A stretch of DNA of 64,000 nucleotides, taken from assembly GCA_001803235.1 (NCBI GenBank), contig MHBL01000457.1:1-64000 (forward strand), read 5' to 3'. Origin of the DNA: Lentisphaerae bacterium RIFOXYA12_64_32 (GTDB lineage Bacteria; Verrucomicrobiota; Lentisphaeria; Oligosphaerales; YB12-FULL-65-16). Position 1 is the stretch's first letter. Each line of letters begins with the position of its first letter. Position numbers and translations under genes: made by a program. The notes below the pieces were generated by a model that saw nothing but the letters and a program-made list of their open reading frames with translations, did not search any database and was not told the origin of the DNA. Positions 7,776-16,202 of the stretch are shown piece after piece.

Positions 7776-9305
7776 ATGGCAAATGAAGGCATCGTCTATC
7801 TGGTTGGCGCCGGCCCCGGCGATCCCGGGTTGCTGACCTTGCGCGGCAAGGAGTGTCTGGAGTTGGCCGACGTGGTTGTGTACGACCAGTTGGCCAACCG
7901 TGAATTCCTGGCCTGGGCTGAGAAAGCCACCGAGAAGATTTACGTCGGCAAGCACGCCGGGCAGCACACCATGAACCAGGAGGACATCAACGCCCTGCTG
8001 GTGCGCAAGGCGCGCGAAGGCAAGGTGGTGGTTCGCCTCAAGGGCGGCGACCCGTACGTGTTCGGGCGCGGCGGCGAAGAGGCCATGGAACTGTACCAGG
8101 CCGGCATGCGCTTTGAGGTCGTGTGCGGTGTGACCTCCGGAATCGCCGCGCCCGCCTACGCCGGCATCCCGGTGACGCACCGGGACTGCAACACGGTCAT
8201 GAGCTTCATCACCGGCCACGAGGACCCGTTGAAACCGGAGAGCACGATTGACTGGGAGTCGCTGGCCCGGGGCGGCGGCACGCTGGCTTTCTACATGGGG
8301 GTCGGCAACCTGTCCGGGATCGTCGAAAACCTGGTCCGGTACGGGCGCAAGCCGGAAACGCCGGTGGCGCTGATCCGCCACGGCACCCTGCCCACGCAGG
8401 AGGTGGTGGAAGGCACGCTGGCGACGATCGTTGAGCGTGTCCGGGCCGTGGGCCTGAAGCCACCGGCCATCACGCTGGTCGGCGACGTGGTGGGGTTGCG
8501 CGCGTCGTTGCGGTGGTTCGATCAGCGCCCGCTCTTCGGCAAGACCGTGGTGGTGACGCGGTCGCGGACCCAGTCCAGCGACGTTGCCCGGCAACTGCAG
8601 GACCTCGGCGCGCAGGTGCTGCTGTTCCCGACCATCAACATCGAGCCGCCGCAAGACGATCAACCGTTGCGTCAGGCGGTCGCGGCGTTGTCGTCCTTCG
8701 ACTGGGTGCTGTTCACCAGCGTCAATACGGTTGACAGCGTGTTTGCCGCCCTCGACGCGCTCGGCGGCGACGCGCGGCGGTTCGGCGCCAGTCGCGTAGC
8801 CGCCATTGGCTCGGCCACCCTCGAGCGACTGCGCGTAAAAGGCCTCCGCCCCGACCTGGTCCCGTCGCGCTTCACGTCGGAAGCGCTGCTGGCCGCGCTT
8901 CGGGACGCCGGCCAGATCACCGGGCGTAAGTTCTTCATGCCGCGCGCCGACATCGCGCCGCCATTCCTGCCCGACGCGTTGCGCGCCGCGGGCGCCGAGG
9001 TCACCGAGGCCACGGCGTACCGGACCGTTCCCGCGGCCCCGGACGAGGACGTCCTGAACGTGCTGCGAAACGGCGGCGCCGATGTGGTCACATTCACCAG
9101 TTCGTCGACCGCCGCGAACTACGCGGCCATCGTGCGGCAGGCGCTCGGCGACCTGCCTGGGAACGTCCTTTACGCCAGCATCGGGCCGGAGACGTCCTCC
9201 GGCGCCAGTCGCGAAGGCCTGCAGATCGGACTGGAAGCGACTGAATCCACCATTCCCGGCCTGGTCGCGGCACTGGTCCGGCATTTCGAGGGCAACAAAA
9301 CATGA
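7776..9305 (+). CDS. cobA-hemD: Bifunctional uroporphyrinogen-III C-methyltransferase / uroporphyrinogen-III synthase
   Basis: A 509-residue fusion. Residues about 1-245 are the SAM-dependent methyltransferase (VYLVGAGPGDPGLLTLRG; VVRLKGGDPYVFGRGGEE) that makes precorrin-2 from uroporphyrinogen III. Residues about 255-509 are uroporphyrinogen-III synthase, which closes hydroxymethylbilane (VVTRSRTQSSDVARQL; VLFTSVNTV; VTFTSSSTAANY). Fusion of the two steps channels uroporphyrinogen toward siroheme rather than protoporphyrin, which fits the Ahb genes downstream. The C-terminus overlaps ahbC by 4 bp (ATGA). Confidence 0.93.
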   Translation: MANEGIVYLVGAGPGDPGLLTLRGKECLELADVVVYDQLANREFLAWAEKATEKIYVGKHAGQHTMNQEDINALLVRKAREGKVVVRLKGGDPYVFGRGGEEAMELYQAGMRFEVVCGVTSGIAAPAYAGIPVTHRDCNTVMSFITGHEDPLKPESTIDWESLARGGGTLAFYMGVGNLSGIVENLVRYGRKPETPVALIRHGTLPTQEVVEGTLATIVERVRAVGLKPPAITLVGDVVGLRASLRWFDQRPLFGKTVVVTRSRTQSSDVARQLQDLGAQVLLFPTINIEPPQDDQPLRQAVAALSSFDWVLFTSVNTVDSVFAALDALGGDARRFGASRVAAIGSATLERLRVKGLRPDLVPSRFTSEALLAALRDAGQITGRKFFMPRADIAPPFLPDALRAAGAEVTEATAYRTVPAAPDEDVLNVLRNGGADVVTFTSSSTAANYAAIVRQALGDLPGNVLYASIGPETSSGASREGLQIGLEATESTIPGLVAALVRHFEGNKT

Positions 9306-10486
9306 TTGGGATTTCCAAACTCTACTGCGGCACCGTTGAACCTTCGGACCCGTTGCGGTACGGTCGCGAGTCCGGGCGGCTGCCGTCGCACCTGCTCCAG
9401 TTCGCCCGGGACAAGAAGCCGGTCGTGGTCTGGAATGTGGGGCGACGCTGCAATCTGCGCTGCGTCCACTGTTATTCGCACTCGCGCGACACCGTCTACA
9501 CCGGTGAATTGACGCACGAGGAAGGCCTCACTCTGATCGATGACCTGGCCGACTTCGCCGTGCCCGTGGTCCTGTTCTCCGGGGGCGAGCCGCTGATGCG
9601 CCCCGACATCCTCAAACTCATTGCCCGGGCGCGCCAGCGCAAGGTTCGCGCCGTGGTCTCCACCAACGGCACCCTGATCACCCCGGAAATGGCCGGCCGC
9701 CTCAAGGAAGTGGACCTGTCCTACGTCGGCGTCAGCCTCGACGGCCTGCGCGAGACCAACGATCGCTTCCGCGGTATCCCCGGCGCGTTCGATCTGGCCC
9801 TGGCCGGCATTCGCGAGTGTCGCGCCGCCGGCATCAAGGTGGGGTTGCGTTTCACCATCAACCGGCGCAACGCCCAGGACATCAATGGGATATTCGATCT
9901 GCTTGAAGCCGAAGGCATTCCGCGTGTCTGTTTCTACCACCTGGTGTATGCGGGGCGCGGCAGCAAGCTGGTGTCCGAGGATCTCTCGCACGCCGAGTCG
10001 CGCCAGGCCGTGGACCTGATCATGGATCGGACCCGGGCCCTGCACAACGCCGGCAAGGCGGTGGAGGTCCTGACGGTGGACAACCACTGCGACGGGCCGT
10101 ATCTTTACCTGCGCCTGCTGCGCGAAGACCCGGCCCGCGCCGAAAAGGTCATGGAACTGCTGAAAATGAACGGCGGTAACAGCACCGGCCTCGGCATCGG
10201 GTGTGTGAGCTGGGACGGGGCGGTGCACTTTGACCAGTTCTGGCGGCACTACTCGCCGGGCAACGTGCGCCAGAAGCCGTTCAGCCGGATCTGGAGCAAT
10301 ACGGATGGTGACGAACTCCTGGCCAAGCTCCGGGAGCGCAAGAAATACATGCACGGCCGCTGCGCCAAGTGCAAGTGGCTGGACGTGTGCAACGGCAACT
10401 TCCGCGTCCGCGCCGAGGCCGTCACCGGCGACGTCTGGGCCTGCGACCCAGCCTGTTACCTGACCGACGAGGAGATCGGGCTATGA
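9302..10486 (+). CDS. ahbC: 12,18-didecarboxysiroheme deacetylase (AhbC), radical SAM
   Basis: A 394-residue radical SAM/SPASM-type protein beginning MIGISKLYCGTVEPSDPLRY, the family's hallmark N-terminus. The cluster motif RRCNLRCVHCYSH gives cysteines 50, 54 and 57, and the C-terminal CAKCKWLDVCNGN and CDPAC pairs bind an auxiliary cluster. In characterised anaerobes AhbC removes the acetate side chains of 12,18-didecarboxysiroheme to give Fe-coproporphyrin III. Position between cobA-hemD and hemB, with 4-bp overlaps on both sides, supports this. NirJ of heme d1 synthesis is the close alternative, but no other nir gene is nearby. Confidence 0.88.
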   Translation: MIGISKLYCGTVEPSDPLRYGRESGRLPSHLLQFARDKKPVVVWNVGRRCNLRCVHCYSHSRDTVYTGELTHEEGLTLIDDLADFAVPVVLFSGGEPLMRPDILKLIARARQRKVRAVVSTNGTLITPEMAGRLKEVDLSYVGVSLDGLRETNDRFRGIPGAFDLALAGIRECRAAGIKVGLRFTINRRNAQDINGIFDLLEAEGIPRVCFYHLVYAGRGSKLVSEDLSHAESRQAVDLIMDRTRALHNAGKAVEVLTVDNHCDGPYLYLRLLREDPARAEKVMELLKMNGGNSTGLGIGCVSWDGAVHFDQFWRHYSPGNVRQKPFSRIWSNTDGDELLAKLRERKKYMHGRCAKCKWLDVCNGNFRVRAEAVTGDVWACDPACYLTDEEIGL

Positions 10487-11460
10487 AGTTCCCCGTCACC
10501 CGCATGCGACGACTCCGGCGGCTGCCCGGGTTGCGCGACATGGTTGCCGAGACGACTCTGCAGCCCAGCGACTTCATCATGCCGTACTTCGTGCGTCACG
10601 GGACGGGTGTGCGCAACGCGATCGGTTCGATGCCGGGCAATTTTCAGATGTCCGTGGACGTGCTGGTCGAGGAGTGCCAGGCGCTGGTGCGGACGGGCGT
10701 GAATTCGATCATTCTGTTCGGCATCCCGGCACAGAAAGACGCGCAGGGTTCGGAAGCGTACGCGGATGACGGCATTATCCAGCAGGCGGTGCGGGCCCTG
10801 GCCGCGAAGGTGCCCGGACTGGTGATCTGCACCGATGTCTGCCTGTGCGAGTACACCGACCACGGCCACTGCGGCGTCGTCCGCAACTGCGATGTCGACA
10901 ACGACGCGACGCTCGAACTGCTCGAGCGAATGGCCGTCTCCCATGCCAACGCCGGTGCGCACGTCGTGGCGCCCAGCGACATGATGGACGGCCGCATCGG
11001 CTCGATCCGCGCGGCGCTCGACCGCACTGGACAACCGGACACCGTCATCATGGCGTACTCGGCCAAGTACGCCTCGTCCTTCTACGGACCGTTCCGCGAC
11101 GCCGCCGAGTCACCCCCGCAGTTCGGCGACCGGCGCGGTTACCAGATGGACCTGCGCAACGCGCGCGAGGCGCTGCGGGAAGTTCAGTTGGACTTGGACG
11201 AAGGCGCCGATATCGTGATGGTGAAGCCGGCCCTCGCGTACTTGGACATCATCGCGGCGGTACGGGCCCATTGCCAGGCGCCGGTCGCCGCCTACAACGT
11301 CAGCGGCGAATTCTCGATGGTCAAGGCTGCCGCGGCCCGTGGGTGGATCGATGAGCGGAAGACCGCTCTGGAAATCCTCTATGGTATAAGGCGTGCGGGC
11401 GCCGACCTGATTCTGACCTACTGGGCCAAGGATGCCGCCACTTGGCTCAGAGAGGGTTGA
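10483..11460 (+). CDS. hemB: Delta-aminolevulinic acid dehydratase (porphobilinogen synthase)
   Basis: A 325-residue porphobilinogen synthase that condenses two 5-aminolevulinates. The catalytic zinc motif is intact (TDVCLCEYTDHGHCG, three cysteines), so this is the zinc-dependent class. The two Schiff-base lysine regions appear as MAYSAKYASSFYGPF and IVMVKPALAYLD. The start ATG 10483 overlaps the ahbC stop by 4 bp. A 337-bp repeat region follows. The length and all motifs are normal. Confidence 0.95.
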   Translation: MKFPVTRMRRLRRLPGLRDMVAETTLQPSDFIMPYFVRHGTGVRNAIGSMPGNFQMSVDVLVEECQALVRTGVNSIILFGIPAQKDAQGSEAYADDGIIQQAVRALAAKVPGLVICTDVCLCEYTDHGHCGVVRNCDVDNDATLELLERMAVSHANAGAHVVAPSDMMDGRIGSIRAALDRTGQPDTVIMAYSAKYASSFYGPFRDAAESPPQFGDRRGYQMDLRNAREALREVQLDLDEGADIVMVKPALAYLDIIAAVRAHCQAPVAAYNVSGEFSMVKAAAARGWIDERKTALEILYGIRRAGADLILTYWAKDAATWLREG

Positions 11461-11797
11461 GACCCGGGACGGAGGAACGACGATAGGCGCGAACGGCCGC
11501 GAAAAGTGGCGCGGGACCTCCGGGACCGCAGCAGGGTGCTCGGGGCCGTCCCGGCCCGAGGCCCCCGCCCGGGGATCCGTCTTCGCGCAGGCGGCTTTGC
11601 CGGACAGAGCCGGCCGGCGCACCCCGCTTCGGCGCGGGACGCGCCGAGCCGCCGCTGAACCGTGAACCCCAAACACCGAAGGACGCCTTGCGCACCAGCA
11701 CACCTGGCAACGGCTAAGCCCGCGAGACGCGGGCGCTCCAGGGCGCACCGTTTTCCCTGAACCCTGAACCCCCTGCCCGCCGGAACCCCTTCCACCC
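11461..11797. repeat. Repeat-filled gap between hemB and ahbD
   Basis: 11506-11650 is a reverse-oriented copy of a ~110-bp GC-rich palindromic family (core CGGGCCGGGACGGCCCGAG, then CTGCTGCGGTCCCGGAGG) also seen near 14.7, 29.0 and 34.9 kb. 11654-11680 and 11755-11775 are CCCTGAA-type arrays. 11695-11758 is a copy of the CCCGCGAGACGCGGGCGCTC palindrome with its usual flanks CACCTGGCAACGG and GCACCGTTTTCCC. No gene is apparent. Confidence 0.75.
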
Positions 11798-12874
11798 ATG
11801 AACCCTGAACTACGCCTTGTTTTCTGGGAATTGACCGCGCGCTGCAACCTGAAGTGCCAGCACTGTCGAGCCGAGGCTCAGGCCGACTTTGCGCCCAATG
11901 AGCTGACCACCGCGGAGGTTCTGCGCGTGGCCCGGGAGATCCGCGAAGACGCAGATCCGATCATGATCCTGACCGGCGGTGAGCCCCTGGTCCGGGCTGA
12001 CATCTTCGACATCGCCAAGGAGTGCACGCGCATCTTCTCCCGTGTTGCCCTGGCCACGAACGGCACGCTCGTCGATGACGCTATGGCGCAGAAGATCGTT
12101 GCCGCCGGGATTCAGCGGGTCAGTATCAGCCTGGACGGCGCCAAGCCGGCGACGCACGACCGTTTCCGCGGCCTCCCGGGCAGTTTTGAGGCTGCCCTGC
12201 GCGGCTTTGACGCGCTCAAGCGCGCCGGCGCCTCGTTGCAGATCAACGTCACCGTCACCCAGCACAACGAGGCGGAAATCAGCGACTTGCTCAGCCTGGT
12301 CCTGGCCCGGGGCGCCGATGCGTTTCACGTATTCATGCTGGTGCCGGTCGGGTGCGGCGCTGAGATCAGCGACGACGTGCGTCTGCCGCCGGAGCGCTTC
12401 GAAAGCGTGCTGCGCTGGCTGTTCGACCGCTCTGTGGAACTGCGCGGCCGCGTCCACGTCAAAGCTACGTGCGCGCCGCAGTACTACCGCATCATGCACG
12501 AAGTCGGGCGCGAACGCAATCTCGGGAAGCCGCCGTCGCCGCACCACGGGATGGAAGCCATGACGCGCGGTTGCCTGGCCGGGTCGGCGGTGTGTTTCAT
12601 CTCCCGCACCGGCGACGTGCAGCCCTGTGGCTACCTGCCGCTGCGGGTCGGGAATGTGCGCGAACGCAAGCTCGGTGACATCTGGCAGGACTCCGAAGTA
12701 TTCATGGCGCTGCGCGACCCGTCGCAACTGCACGGCAAGTGCGGCGCCTGCGGTTTCCGCAAGCTCTGCCAAGGTTGCCGGGCCCGGGCTTACGCCGCCG
12801 ATGGTGACTACCTCGGCGCCGAACCGGACTGCCCGTACGTGCCGCAGGGCGGGGCAATGGGCGGGAGGCAATAG
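11798..12874 (+). CDS. ahbD: Heme b synthase AhbD (Fe-coproporphyrin III decarboxylase), radical SAM
   Basis: A 358-residue radical SAM protein with an early cluster motif (WELTARCNLKCQHCRAEA; cysteines 16, 20, 23) and a C-terminal CGACGFRKLCQGCRARA cluster typical of SPASM domains. AhbD oxidatively decarboxylates the two propionates of Fe-coproporphyrin III to vinyl groups, finishing heme b without protoporphyrinogen oxidase or ferrochelatase. The short N-terminus before the cysteines separates it from AhbC. It follows a repeat region and precedes the fused ahbA-ahbB by 68 bp. Confidence 0.87.
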   Translation: MNPELRLVFWELTARCNLKCQHCRAEAQADFAPNELTTAEVLRVAREIREDADPIMILTGGEPLVRADIFDIAKECTRIFSRVALATNGTLVDDAMAQKIVAAGIQRVSISLDGAKPATHDRFRGLPGSFEAALRGFDALKRAGASLQINVTVTQHNEAEISDLLSLVLARGADAFHVFMLVPVGCGAEISDDVRLPPERFESVLRWLFDRSVELRGRVHVKATCAPQYYRIMHEVGRERNLGKPPSPHHGMEAMTRGCLAGSAVCFISRTGDVQPCGYLPLRVGNVRERKLGDIWQDSEVFMALRDPSQLHGKCGACGFRKLCQGCRARAYAADGDYLGAEPDCPYVPQGGAMGGRQ

Positions 12875-12897
12875 GCGGGAGGCGGCCTGCCCGTGAG

Positions 12898-12944
12898 ATG
12901 GGTCCCATGAGTCCCATGGGTCCCACGGGACTCATGAGACCCAT
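12898..12944. repeat. Inverted repeat abutting the ahbA-ahbB start codon
   Basis: The arms are ATGGGTCCCATGAGTCCC (12898-12915) and GGGACTCATGAGACCCAT (12927-12944), matching at 17 of 18 positions around an 11-bp loop. The right arm ends inside the ATG at 12943, so the start codon would lie at the base of a hairpin in the mRNA. The same sequence can be read as an in-frame MGP repeat from 12898, but the protein family begins at 12943. Confidence 0.7.
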
Positions 12945-14052
12945 GCACGACACATTCAGTGATCTCGAACGACAGGTTCTGACTCGGATCCAGTGGGACT
13001 TCCCGCTGTGCTCCGAGCCGTACGCCGCCCTGGCCCGCGAACTTGGGGTCAGTCCGGACGTCGTTCACGGTGCCATCTCGCGGTTGCGGGAGTGTGGTGT
13101 CATCCGCCGGATTGGCGGTTCGTTCGCACCGCGTCGGCTCGGTTACGTCAGCGTGCTGGTTGCCGTGCGCGTCGCGCCGCCGCAGTTGGAGGCGGTGGCC
13201 CGGTGCGCGGCGGCCTTTCCGGAAGTCACTCACAACTACGAGCGCGAGGGCGTCTACAATCTCTGGTTCACCGTCATTGCCGAGACGCAGGCGCAGATGG
13301 CCGCCATCCTGGACGAGGTCAGGCGCTGCGACGGCGTGGCTGAACTGTACCCGTTGCCGGCCCTCAAGACCTTCAAAATCCGGGTCAACTTCGACCTCAA
13401 CCAACCGCCTGAGGCAAACCTTGGAACGCCGGCTTCCACGGCGGCCGTTCCGGTACGCCCACCGTGTCCCCACGGTGGCGTTTCGGTGCGTTCCGCCACC
13501 AGCACCGTTTCCCGTGACCCGTGCGTTCCGCCCGCTCCCAAGAGCCTTCCCGTCGCCACTCCGGAACCCGACACGGCAATCCCCGTCGAGGCCGAGGACC
13601 GGCGCCTCATCCAGCGCTGCTGCGGCGACATCGGCGATGCGGTGCGCCCGTTCCTCTCTGTTGCGGCTGAACTGGGAATGAACGAGGACGACGTGCTGCG
13701 GCGTCTGCAGGCGTACAAGGACAGCGGCGCGCTGCGCCGGTTCGGCGCCGTGTTGCGACACCAGGCCGCCGGGTACGTCGCTAACGGTATGTCCGGCTGG
13801 AACGTGCCGGATGCCGATGTCGACCGGGTCGGAGGCATCATCTCCGCCTGCCGGAAGGTCAGCCACTGCTACGAACGGCCACGCGTCCCGGATTGGCCTT
13901 ATAATGTCTACGGCATGATCCACGGCGCGTCCCGGGACGAGTGCCTCGCAACCGCCGCGCAGATCGCCCGCGACACGGGCATCACCGACTACCAAGTCCT
14001 GTTCTCCCTCCGCGAGTTCAAGAAGACCAGCATGGTCTACCTCGGTCTGTAG
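12943..14052 (+). CDS. ahbAB: Fused siroheme decarboxylase AhbA-AhbB
   Basis: A 369-residue protein made of two Lrp/AsnC-like halves. Residues about 1-152 have an HTH-like region (LARELGVSPDVVHGAISRL) and the segment HNYEREGVYNLWFTV. Residues about 216-369 repeat the plan (LGMNEDDVLRRLQAYKDSG; CYERPRVPDWPYNVYGMIHG). In Desulfovibrio, AhbA and AhbB are separate and together decarboxylate siroheme to 12,18-didecarboxysiroheme. Here one chain carries both, which fixes their ratio. The linker (about 155-215) is proline, serine and threonine rich and its DNA contains an 8-bp-arm palindrome at 13459-13478, as if an intergenic repeat had been absorbed. The start is ATG 12943. Confidence 0.85.
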   Translation: MHDTFSDLERQVLTRIQWDFPLCSEPYAALARELGVSPDVVHGAISRLRECGVIRRIGGSFAPRRLGYVSVLVAVRVAPPQLEAVARCAAAFPEVTHNYEREGVYNLWFTVIAETQAQMAAILDEVRRCDGVAELYPLPALKTFKIRVNFDLNQPPEANLGTPASTAAVPVRPPCPHGGVSVRSATSTVSRDPCVPPAPKSLPVATPEPDTAIPVEAEDRRLIQRCCGDIGDAVRPFLSVAAELGMNEDDVLRRLQAYKDSGALRRFGAVLRHQAAGYVANGMSGWNVPDADVDRVGGIISACRKVSHCYERPRVPDWPYNVYGMIHGASRDECLATAAQIARDTGITDYQVLFSLREFKKTSMVYLGL

Positions 14053-14903
14053 TTCGCGTTTGTCGTGTTCTGGTATTATTTGGCGTCTTTTGTCGACCTG
14101 TGCAAGCAGCGGATCGAGTCCCGTCACCTTCCGACAGTACCGCGGGCGGCCCTCTGCCCGCTTCACGGCACACACGTAGCGCAAGGTTCGGATGGCGGGC
14201 GGAGGGCCGCCCGCGGTACTGTCAGTCAGGGGAGGCCGTCTGGGCTGGCACCGCGACCTACCCGGCCTCACTCTGCTTGCGCAGGTCTTTTCTTTTTGTG
14301 CGGGCGGGCGGGTGAATCCATCCGGCCTCGTGTGAAGAGGCAGGGGTCGCGACCCCGTTCGTAGTGGTGTCGCAAGCCCGGCGGTTGTCCGCCGGGCAAG
14401 ACACCATCCCTGCGTCAGGCCGTCGCAACACGCCGGATGGGCTCTTGGCGCTCCACTTCGTTCCGCGCGCTGCGAGCCCACTACGAACAGGCGCATCCCA
14501 GCGTCCGTCAGGCCGTCGCAACACGCCGGATGGGCTCTTGGCGCTCCACTTCGTTCCGCGCGCTGCGAGCCCACTACGAACAGGCGCATCCCAGCGTCCA
14601 TGGCGGGTCCTCTTCTCTCTCAGGATTTACCCGCACAGGTCGCTTTTTGTGGGGCTTGTGTAGGCAAGTCCGGACGCGCAGTGGCTCGGCGCGTCCCGCG
14701 CCGAAGCGGAGTGCCTCGGCCGGTCCCCGGCCGAGGATCTCGGGCCGGGACGGCCCGAGGGCACTCTGCTGCGGTCCCGGAGGTCCCGCGCCACGGGTGC
14801 ATGCACCAACCGCCAGGCGGCTGTATAGTACACGGACTCTCGTGTCACGTGTGGCGTTACTCGTAACCCTGAAGCAGCCCGATCAACCGAAAGGCATTCT
14901 TCC
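14053..14903. repeat. 851-bp repeat-rich gap between ahbA-ahbB and hemL
   Basis: No gene is seen. In order it holds: an inverted repeat with 29-bp arms (14133-14161 and 14195-14223, one mismatch) built around CCGCGGGCGGCCCTC; a block near 14300-14400 with an internal hairpin GCCCGGCGG/CCGCCGGGC; a 93-bp tandem duplication (next entry); a segment GGATTTACCCGCACAGGTCG (about 14622-14641) also found near 24.3 kb; and a copy of the ~110-bp GC palindrome at 14683-14794. The last 100 bp before hemL are unique sequence. Confidence 0.75.
14413..14598. repeat. 93-bp tandem duplication
   Basis: Units 14413-14505 and 14506-14598 are essentially identical. The unit begins CGTCAGGCCGTCGCAACACG and contains CTTGGCGCTCCACTTCG and GAGCCCACTACGAAC. 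An inverted, diverged copy of the same unit lies at about 24118-24185. No coding function is apparent. Confidence 0.85.
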
Positions 14904-16202
14904 ATGTACACTCCCGGCGCACGTTCGCAGGCTTTGTGGCGCACCGCATGCACTCTGATTCCCGGCGGCGTGAACAGCCCTGTCCGCGCGTTCAAGGGTG
15001 TGGGCGGGCAACCGCTGTTCGTGGAAAGGGGCTACGGCTGCTGTGTTCAGGACGTGGACGGCAAGGAGTACATCGATTACGTCATGTCCTGGGGGCCGCT
15101 CATTCTCGGGCACGCGTATCCGCGCGTCGTTGAAGCCATCCGGCAGACCTGCGAGAAGGGGACGAGCTTCGGTATGCCGACCGAGCTGGAGAACCGTCTC
15201 GCCAGCCGCATTGTGCAGTGCGTGCCGAGCATCCAAAAGGTGCGCATGGTCAGTTCCGGGACCGAAGCGGCCATGAGCGCGATCCGCCTGGCCCGCGGCT
15301 TCACCGGTCGTGATCTGATCGTGAAGTTCGACGGCTGCTACCATGGCCACTCCGACGGCCTGCTGGCCGCGGCAGGGTCCGGGCTGGCCACGTTCGCGAT
15401 CCCCGACACCAAGGGCGTTCCGGCCAAGCACGCCGAAGGCACGCTGGTGGTCCCGTACAACAACTGCGACGCGGTCGAGGCGGTGTTTGCCAAGCATGGT
15501 GACAAGATCGCCGGCATCATTGTCGAGCCGATTGCCGGCAATGTCGGGGTCATCGCGCCCGCGTCCGGGTTCCTGGCCTTCCTCGGCGACATCACTCAAC
15601 GCCACGGCAGCCTGCTGATCTTCGATGAAGTCATCACCGGGTTCCGCGTCGGCCTGGGCGGGGCTCAGGGCCTGTACGGCGTGACCCCGGACATTACGGT
15701 CCTGGGCAAGATCATCGGCGGCGGCATGCCCGCTGCCGCGTACGGCGCCCGTGCCGAAATCATGGACTGCCTGGCCCCGGTCGGCGCGGTCTACCAGGCC
15801 GGGACGCTCAGCGGCAACCCGGTGGCCATGGCGGCCGGGTTGGCCACGGTCGAGACCCTGATCGAGGACCCGCCCTATGCACGGCTCGATGCTTCGGCGG
15901 CCTTGCTGGAAACAGGTCTGCGCGACGCGGCGCGCGAGGCGGGCATCCCGGTCCGACAAAACCGCGTCGGTTCGATGCAGACCCTGTTCTTCACCGACAG
16001 CCCGGTGACCGACTATCCGACCGCGAAAAAGTCCGACGCGCGGCGCTACGCGGCGTTCTTCCACGGCATGCTGGAGCAAGGCGTGTACCTGGCGCCCTCG
16101 CAGTTCGAGGCGGGTTTTGTGTCAACTGCGCACAGCGACGCGCACATCCAGCGCACGATCGCCGCCGCCCGAAAGGTGATGACGGGGCTCAAGTCCGTGT
16201 GA
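14904..16202 (+). CDS. hemL: Glutamate-1-semialdehyde 2,1-aminomutase
   Basis: A 432-residue PLP enzyme that converts glutamate-1-semialdehyde to 5-aminolevulinate. IPGGVNSPVRAF near the N-terminus, SSGTEAAMSAIRLAR, FDGCYHGHSD, LIFDEVITGFR and the PLP lysine at residue 269 in LGKIIGGGMPAAAYG are all intact. The start is ATG 14904 following GGCATTCTTCC, with only a weak ribosome-binding site. It is separated from the rest of the heme genes on both sides by repeat regions but keeps the same orientation and clearly belongs to the pathway. Confidence 0.95.
   Translation: MYTPGARSQALWRTACTLIPGGVNSPVRAFKGVGGQPLFVERGYGCCVQDVDGKEYIDYVMSWGPLILGHAYPRVVEAIRQTCEKGTSFGMPTELENRLASRIVQCVPSIQKVRMVSSGTEAAMSAIRLARGFTGRDLIVKFDGCYHGHSDGLLAAAGSGLATFAIPDTKGVPAKHAEGTLVVPYNNCDAVEAVFAKHGDKIAGIIVEPIAGNVGVIAPASGFLAFLGDITQRHGSLLIFDEVITGFRVGLGGAQGLYGVTPDITVLGKIIGGGMPAAAYGARAEIMDCLAPVGAVYQAGTLSGNPVAMAAGLATVETLIEDPPYARLDASAALLETGLRDAAREAGIPVRQNRVGSMQTLFFTDSPVTDYPTAKKSDARRYAAFFHGMLEQGVYLAPSQFEAGFVSTAHSDAHIQRTIAAARKVMTGLKSV

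Noticed and set aside
9302-12874. Heme d1 (nirJ-type) pathway instead of AhbC/AhbD
   Set aside because: NirJ is related to AhbC, but nirE, nirF, nirN and nirS are absent and hemA, hemB, hemC and fused ahbA-ahbB are present, so heme b synthesis is the simpler reading.
14053-14903. Small protein genes in the gap before hemL
   Set aside because: Open frames there follow the 93-bp tandem unit and the palindromes, and have no ribosome-binding sites or recognisable sequence.
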